Shown here: positions 1 through 6,033 of the stretch, piece by piece | Position numbering within the stretch: the first letter of the stretch is position 1 | How the letters are laid out: the number at the start of each line of letters is the position of its first letter | Source of the DNA: DASQHW01 sp038209365 | GTDB taxonomy: Bacteria > Actinomycetota > Acidimicrobiia > IMCC26256 > PALSA-610 | NCBI GenBank assembly: GCA_038209365.1 | Contig: JBBQXS010000075.1 | Span: 1-16,267, forward strand | Reading direction: 5' to 3' | Length of the DNA stretch: 16,267 bases | Program-made: the position numbers and the translations under genes | Notes under the pieces: generated by a model | What the model saw: the letters and a program-made list of their open reading frames with translations, nothing else | Databases searched by the model: none | What the model was told of the DNA's origin: nothing

Positions 1-208
1 AGTACCAGCGGTCGCGCCAGTAGTGCTCGGTCCAGATGTCGCCGAGCTCGAGGATGACGAAGCCCAAGTCGTGCGGCGCAGTTTCGGCGAACTCCGCTTG
101 CACGACGACGTGATTGCCGTCGTCGGAGAGGACAACGGCGCCGTATTCGAGCAGCCCATTGTGCGTCACCAGCCGCACGAGGACCCGCCGCGAACCGCGT
201 CGTTGCAC
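1..208 (-). CDS. Truncated gene, possible DUF402-family protein (N-terminal part only)
   Basis: An open minus-strand frame runs off the left edge. It reads about 69 residues, including RRVLVRLVTHNGLLEYGAVV and, near the cut, ELGDIWTEHYWRDRWY. The final acidic/aromatic stretch ending in DRWY resembles the middle of DUF402 proteins, a nucleotide-hydrolase-like fold of mostly unknown role, but this rests on memory of the family pattern. The start is uncertain. GTG at 208 has a short GAGG about 4 nt upstream and is my choice. TTG at 223, GTG at 178 and GTG at 169 are in the same frame, and an in-frame stop lies upstream of 223. No TANNNT element is seen in front. The gene diverges from the small gene starting at 355. 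The C-terminal part that would settle the family is missing. Confidence 0.5.
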   Translation of the reverse strand, partial: MQRRGSRRVLVRLVTHNGLLEYGAVVLSDDGNHVVVQAEFAETAPHDLGFVILELGDIWTEHYWRDRWY

Positions 209-354
209 GCAACCTCGCTTCAATGCTGCAGGAATTGCCGGGACATGTGCGTCCCCCGGGGGTTTCGGACGGGAGCCTCAGTCTTGCGCCCAGGTTCTGC
301 CAGGTGATCAGATCTCCCGCGAGTCCCGGTATCCCGCCTTCGAGAGGGAAAGCC
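209..354. other. Divergent intergenic region, no clear signal
   Basis: This short stretch separates the left-edge minus-strand gene from the plus-strand gene at 355, so it should hold both promoters. I see no convincing -10/-35 pair, repeat or hairpin. The only recognisable element is a GAGAGGG Shine-Dalgarno-like stretch at 341-347, just before the ATG at 355. Confidence 0.35.
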
Positions 355-687
355 ATGGCTGCCCCCGACATCGACATCACACCGCTGCGCGAGTTTCTCG
401 ATGCGGATGGAGACGTGCAGGCGATCCTCGGCGACCGGACGCGGTGGCTCCTCGAGGACGCCTACGTCACCGCCACCGCGTTCGAGCACTGGACCGCAGA
501 TGAGAGAACCAAATGGGCCGAGCGTTGGCGTCACGGTGCAGAAGAGGCGTTGGATGCCGCGTGGGGTGGCCGGCAGCTTGCGACCGCATGGTCGTGGTAC
601 GCCGACCTGCTCGAAGACCCGACGCTCTGCGCGCGTGTCGCGACCTTCGCGACCGACGGCGAGCTCGCGCACTTCGAGCAGAACTGA
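355..687 (+). CDS. Small acidic hypothetical protein (110 aa)
   Basis: The ATG at 355 is preceded by GAGAGGGAAA, a plausible ribosome-binding site, which favours this start over the upstream ATG at 223 in the same frame. The predicted protein is acidic and rich in Ala, Trp and charged residues. It begins MAAPDIDITPLREFLDADGD and contains several Trp residues (W31, W46, W54 and W58 approximately). It has no signal peptide, membrane segment or cysteine cluster, and looks like a soluble alpha-helical protein. I do not recognise a family. It converges on the tRNA-Ser gene, with about 44 nt between them, and no terminator is evident. Its function is unknown, and a non-coding open frame cannot be fully excluded. 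Confidence 0.55.
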   Translation: MAAPDIDITPLREFLDADGDVQAILGDRTRWLLEDAYVTATAFEHWTADERTKWAERWRHGAEEALDAAWGGRQLATAWSWYADLLEDPTLCARVATFATDGELAHFEQN

Positions 688-731
688 GACCTTCTTCCGC
701 GTGCTGCGCACACATACGGCCTGACCAGGAG

Positions 732-814
732 CGGAGGGACAGGGATTCGAACCCTGGGTGCTTGCGCACAACGGTTTTCAAGACCGCCCCGTTCGGCCGC
801 TCCGGCATCCCTCC
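732..814 (-). tRNA. tRNA-Ser (anticodon UGA)
   Basis: The minus strand folds as a class II tRNA. The acceptor stem GGAGGGA (808-814) pairs with TCCCTCC (733-739), with discriminator G at 732. The D-stem is CCG/CGG. The anticodon stem GCGGT/ACCGT encloses loop CTTGAAA, giving anticodon TGA (778-780). There is a long variable arm with GTGC-GCAA-GCAC, and a T-arm CAGGG-TTCGAAT-CCCTG. The long variable arm and anticodon UGA identify serine. CCA is not encoded. It lies 30 nt downstream of serS on the same strand, next to its cognate synthetase gene, and has its own -10 element. Confidence 0.96.
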
Positions 815-827
815 GGCCGCAAGCGTA
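815..827 (-). promoter_or_regulatory. tRNA-Ser promoter -10 element
   Basis: On the minus strand TACGCT (827-822) is followed by 7 nt and then the first base of the mature tRNA (814). This TANNNT spacing predicts transcription starting at or next to the mature 5' end, leaving almost no 5' leader. No good -35 is seen, which is common in actinobacteria. Confidence 0.5.
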
Positions 828-844
828 CCGACGGCGCCGACAGC

Positions 845-2095
845 TCAGCGCGGGTCGATGCGATCGAAGCCGGTGTAGCGCCGGAGGACTTCGGGGACTT
901 CGAAGCCGCTGTCGGGCTGCTGGTTGTGCTCGAACAGGAACACGAGTGTGCGACTCACCGCACACGCGGTGCCGTTCAGCGTGTGCACGAGCTGCGAACC
1001 CTTCTCGCCCTTCACGCGGGTGCCGAGGCGGCGCGCGGAGTAGTCGGTGTAGTTCGAGCACGAGGTGAGCTCGCGATACCGGCCCTCGGACGGGAGCCAC
1101 GCCTCGATGTCGAATTTCTTGGCGGCGGCGGGGCCGAGATCGCCGGCCGCGATGTTCACGACCCGGTACGGCAGGCCGAGCCCGCCGACGGTCTCCTCTT
1201 CGATCGCAAGGATGCGTTCGTGTTCGTCACCGCTTTCTTCGGGTGCACAGAACGCGAACATCTCGACCTTGTCGAACTGATGCACACGGAAGATGCCGCG
1301 GGTGTCCTTGCCGTAGGTGCCCGCTTCCCGCCGGAAGCACGTGGAGTAACCGGCGTAGCGCGCCGGCAGCTGATCGGCGGTGAGCATCTCGCCACGATGC
1401 AACGCGGAGAGGGCGACCTCGCTGGTGCCGAGGAGGAAGAGCTCTCCGTTGTCGACGTCGTACACCTGTGCGCGATCGGTCGGGAAGAACCCCGCTTCTT
1501 CCATCGTGCGCTCACGCACGAGGGCAGGCGTGACGACCGGGACGAAGCCGTGGCGGGTGATCGTCTCCATCGCGTAGCTGATGAGCGCGAGCTCGAGCAG
1601 CGCGGCTTCCCGCATGATGTAGGCGAACCGCGAGCCGCTCGCCTCGGCCGCGTGCACGGTGTCGACGAGGCCGAGCGCCTCTCCGAAGGCCGCATGGTCG
1701 AGACGCGGCGCGTCGGACGTATCGCCGACGACCTTCAGCACGTCGCCCTCGTCCTCGCCGCCGTCCGGTACGGACGCGTCTGCGGGGTTCGGCAGCTGGA
1801 GCGCCTGCTCGCGCAGCTCCGCGTCGACCGCGCGCAGTGCTTCTTCCTGCGCCGCGAGCTCCAGCTTCAGCTCGCCGGCGACGTGGATCTTCGCCTGCCG
1901 CTCCTCGGGCGCCACCTTGCCGATCTCGGCCGACGCCGCGTTCTGCCGCGCGCGCATCCCGTCGACCTCGGACGCGAGCTTCCGTCGCACCTGGTCGAGT
2001 CCGAGCACTTCGTCTATCAGTCCGTCGCGCACGCGTTTGCGCTCGATGCCCCGCCGGTATCCGGGATCGTCGCGCAGCCGGCGCAGGTCGATCAC
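845..2095 (-). CDS. serS: Seryl-tRNA synthetase
   Basis: Cytosolic class II synthetase that charges tRNA-Ser (and tRNA-Sec where present) with serine. At 416 aa it has the usual length. Residues 1-110 form the long antiparallel coiled-coil arm that contacts the tRNA variable arm (RRKLASEVDGMRARQNAASA). The catalytic core follows. Motif 1 is around FVPVVTPALV (184-193). Motif 2 begins with FRREAG (254-259) and continues through RGIFRVHQFDKVE. Motif 3 is NGTACAVSRTLVFLFE (374-389). The serine-pocket sequence TSEVALSALH (224-233) is present. The GTG start at 2095 overlaps the pheA stop as GTGA, so translation is probably coupled to pheA. tRNA-Ser(UGA) follows directly downstream. Nothing looks broken. 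Confidence 0.96.
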   Translation of the reverse strand: MIDLRRLRDDPGYRRGIERKRVRDGLIDEVLGLDQVRRKLASEVDGMRARQNAASAEIGKVAPEERQAKIHVAGELKLELAAQEEALRAVDAELREQALQLPNPADASVPDGGEDEGDVLKVVGDTSDAPRLDHAAFGEALGLVDTVHAAEASGSRFAYIMREAALLELALISYAMETITRHGFVPVVTPALVRERTMEEAGFFPTDRAQVYDVDNGELFLLGTSEVALSALHRGEMLTADQLPARYAGYSTCFRREAGTYGKDTRGIFRVHQFDKVEMFAFCAPEESGDEHERILAIEEETVGGLGLPYRVVNIAAGDLGPAAAKKFDIEAWLPSEGRYRELTSCSNYTDYSARRLGTRVKGEKGSQLVHTLNGTACAVSRTLVFLFEHNQQPDSGFEVPEVLRRYTGFDRIDPR

Positions 2096-3024
2096 TCGGC
2101 CGACTCCCGGATCTGGGCACGCAACGACTCGACCCACGACGACGCGTGCTTCCAGGCCCGGCCGACTGCGCGCCGGCGCTCGACGCCCGCCTCGGCCGGC
2201 CCACCGACCGGATACGAACCGAGGAACTTCACCTCTGCGTTCTTCGCAGACAAGTTGCGGAGTGCGTCGGCGATCACCTCGTCGGCGACGTGACCTTCGC
2301 AGTCGATGAAAAAGCAGTAGTCGCCGAGCCCGCGCTTGGTCGGACGCGACTCGAGCTTGGTGAGGTTGACCGCACGGGCGGCGAACTCCTGGAGGATCGC
2401 AAGCAGCGAACCCGGCCGGTCCTCGCGCTGGAAGCAGACGATCGAAGTCTTGTCGTGACCCGTCGGCGCGGGGATGCCGCGGCCGACGAGCACGAACCGG
2501 GTCTGGTTCTCGGGGTGGTCCTCGATCTCGGACGCGAGCACATCGAGCCCGTACAACTCCGCTGCGAGCGCGTTGCAGATCGCCGCCAGATCGGTGCGCT
2601 TCGACTTTGACACTTCGCGTGCCGCATCCGACGTCGAGTGCGACGCGCGCTGCTCGGCTGCGGGCAGCTTCTTGGCGAGCCAGCCCCGGCACTGCGCGAG
2701 GGCATGCGGGAACGAGACGACGGTCTTGACGTCCGTGAGCCCGACCCCGGGCGCGGCGCACAGGTTCAACGACACCGGCAGGTCGATCTCGCGCTGGATG
2801 AGCAGATCGCTGTCGAACGCGAGCGTGTCGAGGGTGACCGACACGGAGCCCTCGATCATGTTCTCGATGGGCACCACGCCTCCGTCCGCTTCCCCCCGCT
2901 CGACGGCCGCGATCACCTCGGGCACGGCCGAGTGGGGCGTGCGCTTGCCCGCGGCCAGATCGGGCTGTGAGAGCAGTGCTTCCTCGGTGAACGTCCCGGC
3001 CGGACCGAAATACGCGACACGCAC
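2092..3024 (-). CDS. pheA: Prephenate dehydratase (PDT domain plus ACT regulatory domain)
   Basis: Converts prephenate to phenylpyruvate in phenylalanine biosynthesis. The PDT catalytic domain covers residues 1 to about 180. It opens with VAYFGPAGTFTEEAL, contains VPIENMIEGSV (51-61), and ends with the conserved TRF motif (175-177, NQTRFVLV). The ACT domain spans about 193-270, with PGSLL (204-208) and ESRP (225-228), the phenylalanine-binding motif used for feedback inhibition. It has no chorismate mutase domain, as is usual for actinobacterial monofunctional enzymes. A roughly 40-residue charged C-terminal tail follows the ACT domain. The GTG at 3024 is supported by TAGCCT (3037-3032) 7 nt upstream, predicting a leaderless mRNA. 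It overlaps serS by 4 bp. Confidence 0.95.
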   Translation of the reverse strand: MRVAYFGPAGTFTEEALLSQPDLAAGKRTPHSAVPEVIAAVERGEADGGVVPIENMIEGSVSVTLDTLAFDSDLLIQREIDLPVSLNLCAAPGVGLTDVKTVVSFPHALAQCRGWLAKKLPAAEQRASHSTSDAAREVSKSKRTDLAAICNALAAELYGLDVLASEIEDHPENQTRFVLVGRGIPAPTGHDKTSIVCFQREDRPGSLLAILQEFAARAVNLTKLESRPTKRGLGDYCFFIDCEGHVADEVIADALRNLSAKNAEVKFLGSYPVGGPAEAGVERRRAVGRAWKHASSWVESLRAQIRESAE

Positions 3025-3037
3025 GGGTGCAAGGCTA
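3025..3037 (-). promoter_or_regulatory. pheA leaderless promoter -10 element
   Basis: On the minus strand TAGCCT (3037-3032) is followed by 7 nt and the GTG start of pheA at 3024. The TAG of this hexamer is also the stop codon of the upstream carbonic anhydrase gene (3037-3035). The predicted mRNA starts at the GTG itself. Confidence 0.55.
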
Positions 3038-3469
3038 AACGACGGTCCGCACCGACCCGTCGGACACGTCGAGCACGTACCCGCGCACGTCGTTCACGTG
3101 CAGGAGCCATGGACACGCTCGGACGCGCTCGACCTCTCGGTGCACGTGCTCGTCGAGGTTGTGGAACGCCCCGAACGCGAACGGCGGCGCCTTGCCCGTC
3201 TCCAGCGTGAGCTGCCGGGCGAGCTCGTCGTCGTGGAGGTCGCGCAGACCACATTCGGTGTGTGCCATGACCGCGACGGATCGCGTCTCGAGCACGCGCT
3301 GCGACAACACGAGCGACCGCAGCACGTCGTCGCTCACGATCGCACCTGCATTGCGAAGGACGTGCGCGTCGCCGAGCTCGAGCCCGAGCGCCCGTTGGGG
3401 ATCGATGCGGGCGTCCATGCACGTGATGATCGCGAGGTGCTTGCGGGGAATCGCTGTCAGCTCCGGCAC
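3035..3469 (-). CDS. Small beta-class carbonic anhydrase
   Basis: Zinc enzyme interconverting CO2 and bicarbonate in the cytosol. The beta-class zinc ligands are present: Cys17 in CMDARIDP (C17, with the Asp19/Arg21 dyad) and His70/Cys73 in HTECG. At 144 aa it belongs to the short beta-CA group that includes mycobacterial Rv1284-type proteins; this assignment is from motif and length. The GTG at 3469 is used because an in-frame TGA lies just upstream. No Shine-Dalgarno sequence is obvious. It starts 18 nt after the TetR stop, so it is probably cotranscribed with that regulator. Its stop codon TAG is embedded in the predicted -10 of pheA. Whether TetR regulates it cannot be told from sequence. 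Confidence 0.9.
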   Translation of the reverse strand: MPELTAIPRKHLAIITCMDARIDPQRALGLELGDAHVLRNAGAIVSDDVLRSLVLSQRVLETRSVAVMAHTECGLRDLHDDELARQLTLETGKAPPFAFGAFHNLDEHVHREVERVRACPWLLHVNDVRGYVLDVSDGSVRTVV

Positions 3470-3487
3470 CGACGCGCAGGCTACCGA

Positions 3488-4099
3488 TCAGCGCTGCGCG
3501 GCTTCGAGCAGGAGCCCCGCGAATTGCGCAGCCATCGCAGTGTGATCGGCGCCGGCGGGATCGAGTTGGGTCTGGAGCACGATTCCGTTCGCGACCGCAA
3601 GGATCAACGACGCCATTGCTTCGGGCGCCACCCACGACGGAATCGCACCGTCGCCTTGCAGTTCGCCGATCAGTGCCGCGAGCCGGTCGTGCAGGCCCCG
3701 ATACACGCGCATCGCCTCGGAGCGGTAGCGCCCGTCGCGAGTCGCGAGCAGCAGCACCTCGAGCAGGACCAGCGCGTCGTCGCGCGACCGCTCGAATTCG
3801 GCGGCGAGCTCCCGGATCGCGGCGAGCATCCGCTCGGACGGCGCGCCGGTTCGGTCGAGGGCGCGCAACGCCGGGCCGACCCGGCGTTCGAGCTGGTCGA
3901 ACAATGCCGCGGCAACGAGGGCATCCTTGGAGCCGAAGTGGTACGTGATCGCCGCGAGATTGGCGCCGGCCACGCGGGTGATCTCGCGGGACGTCGCCCC
4001 GGCCAGGCCGCGGTCCCGTACGCACGCTCGGGCGGCCTCGACGAGGCGCTCGCGGGTGTTCGGAGGGATTGGCCCGTCCGGTTCGTCCGATTGAGTCAT
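3488..4099 (-). CDS. TetR-family transcriptional regulator
   Basis: DNA-binding repressor of about 203 aa. The N-terminal helix-turn-helix spans about residues 17-62, with TSREITRVAGANLAAITYHF giving the usual TetR recognition helix and the HFGSKDAL ending typical of the family. The rest is a variable, helical ligand and dimerisation domain of the TetR_C type (many Arg/Leu-rich helices, no metal-binding motif). The ATG at 4099 is chosen because TATCAT (4113-4108) lies 8 nt upstream, as for a leaderless transcript. An in-frame upstream ATG at 4165 would add 22 residues that lack any family resemblance. The start sits inside a palindrome that is the likely operator, so autoregulation is probable. 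It diverges from the DUF2071 gene and precedes carbonic anhydrase. The ligand is unknown. Confidence 0.9.
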   Translation of the reverse strand: MTQSDEPDGPIPPNTRERLVEAARACVRDRGLAGATSREITRVAGANLAAITYHFGSKDALVAAALFDQLERRVGPALRALDRTGAPSERMLAAIRELAAEFERSRDDALVLLEVLLLATRDGRYRSEAMRVYRGLHDRLAALIGELQGDGAIPSWVAPEAMASLILAVANGIVLQTQLDPAGADHTAMAAQFAGLLLEAAQR

Positions 4100-4111
4100 A
4101 CGTTCGTATGA
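4096..4111. promoter_or_regulatory. Palindromic TetR-type operator
   Basis: TCATACG-TT-CGTATGA is a perfect 7-bp inverted repeat with a 2-bp centre. It covers the TetR start codon and overlaps the -10 elements of both divergent transcripts. Its position and symmetry fit an operator for the adjacent TetR protein. Binding is inferred, not shown. Confidence 0.65.
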
Positions 4112-4113
4112 TA
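4107..4113. promoter_or_regulatory. Symmetric bidirectional -10 element (TATGATA)
   Basis: Read on plus, TATGAT (4107-4112) is a near-consensus -10 with 6 nt to an ATG at 4119. Read on minus, TATCAT (4113-4108) is a -10 with 8 nt to the TetR ATG at 4099. One 7-bp sequence therefore serves both directions. Bidirectional promoters of this symmetric kind are known in bacteria. Confidence 0.6.
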
Positions 4114-4200
4114 ACGGTATGACGTCCGGCCCGATCGCCGTTCCGGCATCCGATCCCCCGAGCACGGCGCTCGTGCCCGGCGCCGGTCGAACGGCCGCTC

Positions 4201-4887
4201 ATGGGTCATCGCTGGGACACGCTGACGTTTCTCCACTGGAGGTACGAGCCGGCGGTCGTGCAGGCGCTCCTTCCTCCCGGGCTGCGCGTGGAGGTGCGCG
4301 ACGGCAGCGCGTGGGTCGGGCTCGTCCCGTTCGTGCTCGAGGTCACCCGACCCGATCGCCCGCCACTGCCTTGGCTCAGCCGCTTCGCGGAAACGAATGT
4401 GCGGACGTACGTCACCGCCGACGACGGATCCACCGGCGTGTGGTTCCTGTCGCTCGACGCGGCCCGATTGGCGGCCGTGCTCGCGGCGCACGCGACGTAC
4501 TGCCTCCCATACTTTTGGTCGAAGATGGCGGTCGCCCGAGTCGGCGACGTCATGACCTACCGCGCCCGGCGGCGCTGGCCTGCGCCCGCCGGCGTGTCGT
4601 CGGAGATCGCCGTGCGCGTCGGCAACGCGTTCGCCGCGAACGACTTGACCGATCTGGACCACTGGTTGACGGCGCGGTTCCGGCTGTACAGCGTGCACGC
4701 TTGTCGAGCGCGCTTCGCGCTCGCGAGCCACGCGCCCTGGCCGCTGCACCGGGCCGAGGTGCTGCATCTCGACGACCAACTCGTTGCCGCGACCGGACTC
4801 CCGCCGCCCGACGGTCCGCCGCTCGTGCACTGGTCGCCGGGGGTGAAGGTGCGCGTCGGTGCGCTTCGGCCCGTCGCACGGAGCTGA
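4201..4887 (+). CDS. DUF2071 (YqjF-like) protein
   Basis: A 228-aa soluble protein matching the DUF2071 family. The family opening is visible: MGHRWDTLTFLHWRYEP, then LLPPGLRVEVRDGSAWVGLV, and later ETNVRTYV and a Pro/Tyr-rich core (ATYCLPYFWSKM). The biochemical role of the family is not established; an acetoacetate-decarboxylase-like fold has been suggested. The ATG at 4201 is the only usual start in this frame, because an in-frame TGA lies at 4120-4122, but no Shine-Dalgarno sequence precedes it. Homologues often carry a few residues before this Met (ERPLM-like), and such residues are encoded here upstream without a start codon, so the true N-terminus is uncertain. It diverges from TetR across the 4096-4111 operator and is the likely TetR target. 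Confidence 0.8.
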   Translation: MGHRWDTLTFLHWRYEPAVVQALLPPGLRVEVRDGSAWVGLVPFVLEVTRPDRPPLPWLSRFAETNVRTYVTADDGSTGVWFLSLDAARLAAVLAAHATYCLPYFWSKMAVARVGDVMTYRARRRWPAPAGVSSEIAVRVGNAFAANDLTDLDHWLTARFRLYSVHACRARFALASHAPWPLHRAEVLHLDDQLVAATGLPPPDGPPLVHWSPGVKVRVGALRPVARS

Positions 4888-4897
4888 GGCGCCGCGG

Positions 4898-4903
4898 TAG
4901 GTT
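4898..4903 (+). promoter_or_regulatory. -10 element for the alcohol dehydrogenase gene
   Basis: TAGGTT lies 32 nt before the ATG at 4936, between the DUF2071 stop and the dehydrogenase. A start near 4910 would give a leader of about 26 nt. That leader contains the strong ribosome site AAGGAGGAGG (4923-4932), with about 6 nt between its AGGAGG core and the ATG. Confidence 0.4.
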
Positions 4904-4935
4904 CCAGTCGTCGATACCGGTCAAGGAGGAGGCCC

Positions 4936-6021
4936 ATGCGGGCTGCAATGTTCACCGAAACGGGCGGACCGCTCTCGATCGAGAACGTCGAGCCTTCCCC
5001 GCCGGGGCCCCGCGACGTCATCGTCCAGCTCGGCGCGAGCGGCGTCTGCCACTCCGACCTGTCGCTGAAGAACGGCTACGTGGCAGGCATCATGCCGGGC
5101 ACGATCCTCGGCCACGAGGGCGCCGGCACGGTCGCCGAGGTCGGCAACGAGGTCACCAAGGTCAAGCCCGGCGATCACATCGTCGCCGCATTCATCCCCG
5201 CGTGCGGCACCTGCTGGTTCTGCCTGCATGACGAGTCGCACCTCTGCGACAACGAGTTCAACGTGATGATGGCGATGCGCGGCAACCGGCCCGACGGCAA
5301 CCCGTACATGGCGATGACCGGGCTCGGGACGTTCGCGGAAGCGATGACGTGCAGCGAGCAGTCGGTCGTGAAGGTTGACACGTCGGTGCCCGACGAGCAG
5401 CTCGCCCTGATCGGGTGCGGCGTCACCACCGGCGTTGGGGCCGCGTTGAACACCGCCAAGGTGCAGCCGGGCACGACCGTCGCGGTCATCGGTTGCGGCG
5501 GTGTCGGGCAGGCCGTCATCCAGGGTGCGCGCATCGCGGGCGCGAGCCGGATCATCGCCGTCGACCCCGTCGAGCTCAAGCGCAAGACGGCGGAGTCCCT
5601 CGGCGCCACCGACTTCGTCGATCCCACCGAGGGCGACGCCGTCGCCCAGGTGCAGCAGCTCACCAGCGGGCGCGGCGCCGACTACGCGTTCGAGGTCATC
5701 GGCCTGCCCGAGACGGTGCTCCAGGCGTACAACATGATCCGCAAGGGCGGCACCGCGATCATGGTCGGTATGACCCGCGGTGACGCGGAAGTAACGCTGC
5801 CGACGTTCGACATGTTCTTCAACGAGAAGACGTTGAAGGGCTGCAAATACGGCTCCGGCCAGGTGCGGCGCGACTTCCAGAGGTACGCCGACCTGATCGA
5901 GACCGGCCGGCTGGATCTCGATGCAATGGTGTCGCAGACGATCAAGCTCGACCAGGTCAACGACGCGTTCACGGCGATGGAAAAGGGCGAGGTCATCCGC
6001 TCGGTCATCACCTCGTTCTGA
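4936..6021 (+). CDS. Zinc-dependent medium-chain alcohol dehydrogenase
   Basis: Oxidises an alcohol to an aldehyde or ketone (or the reverse) with a nicotinamide cofactor. The 361-aa length is standard for the MDR zinc family. Catalytic zinc ligands are Cys38 (GVCHSD), His60-Glu61 (GHEGAG) and Cys161 (IGCGVTTG). The structural zinc lobe has four cysteines at 90, 93, 96 and 104 (CGTCWFC...C). The Rossmann glycine motif GCGGVG (186-191) is followed by an acidic Asp210 at the end of strand beta-2, which favours NAD over NADP. The overall look is that of mycobacterial AdhB/AdhD-type enzymes, which suggests small to medium aliphatic or hydroxyalkyl substrates; this is inference. The start is fixed by the strong AAGGAGGAGG site. 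The acyl-CoA synthetase follows 12 nt downstream. Confidence 0.93.
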   Translation: MRAAMFTETGGPLSIENVEPSPPGPRDVIVQLGASGVCHSDLSLKNGYVAGIMPGTILGHEGAGTVAEVGNEVTKVKPGDHIVAAFIPACGTCWFCLHDESHLCDNEFNVMMAMRGNRPDGNPYMAMTGLGTFAEAMTCSEQSVVKVDTSVPDEQLALIGCGVTTGVGAALNTAKVQPGTTVAVIGCGGVGQAVIQGARIAGASRIIAVDPVELKRKTAESLGATDFVDPTEGDAVAQVQQLTSGRGADYAFEVIGLPETVLQAYNMIRKGGTAIMVGMTRGDAEVTLPTFDMFFNEKTLKGCKYGSGQVRRDFQRYADLIETGRLDLDAMVSQTIKLDQVNDAFTAMEKGEVIRSVITSF

Positions 6022-6033
6022 TCCGACCGAACC

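Noticed and set aside
758..2293. A 511-codon plus-strand open frame opposite serS.
   Set aside because: Antisense to a clearly functional seryl-tRNA synthetase and running through the tRNA gene; no domain and no ribosome site.
2474..4111. A 545-codon plus-strand open frame opposite pheA, carbonic anhydrase and TetR.
   Set aside because: It crosses three genuine minus-strand genes and their promoters, and its composition is that of an antisense shadow.
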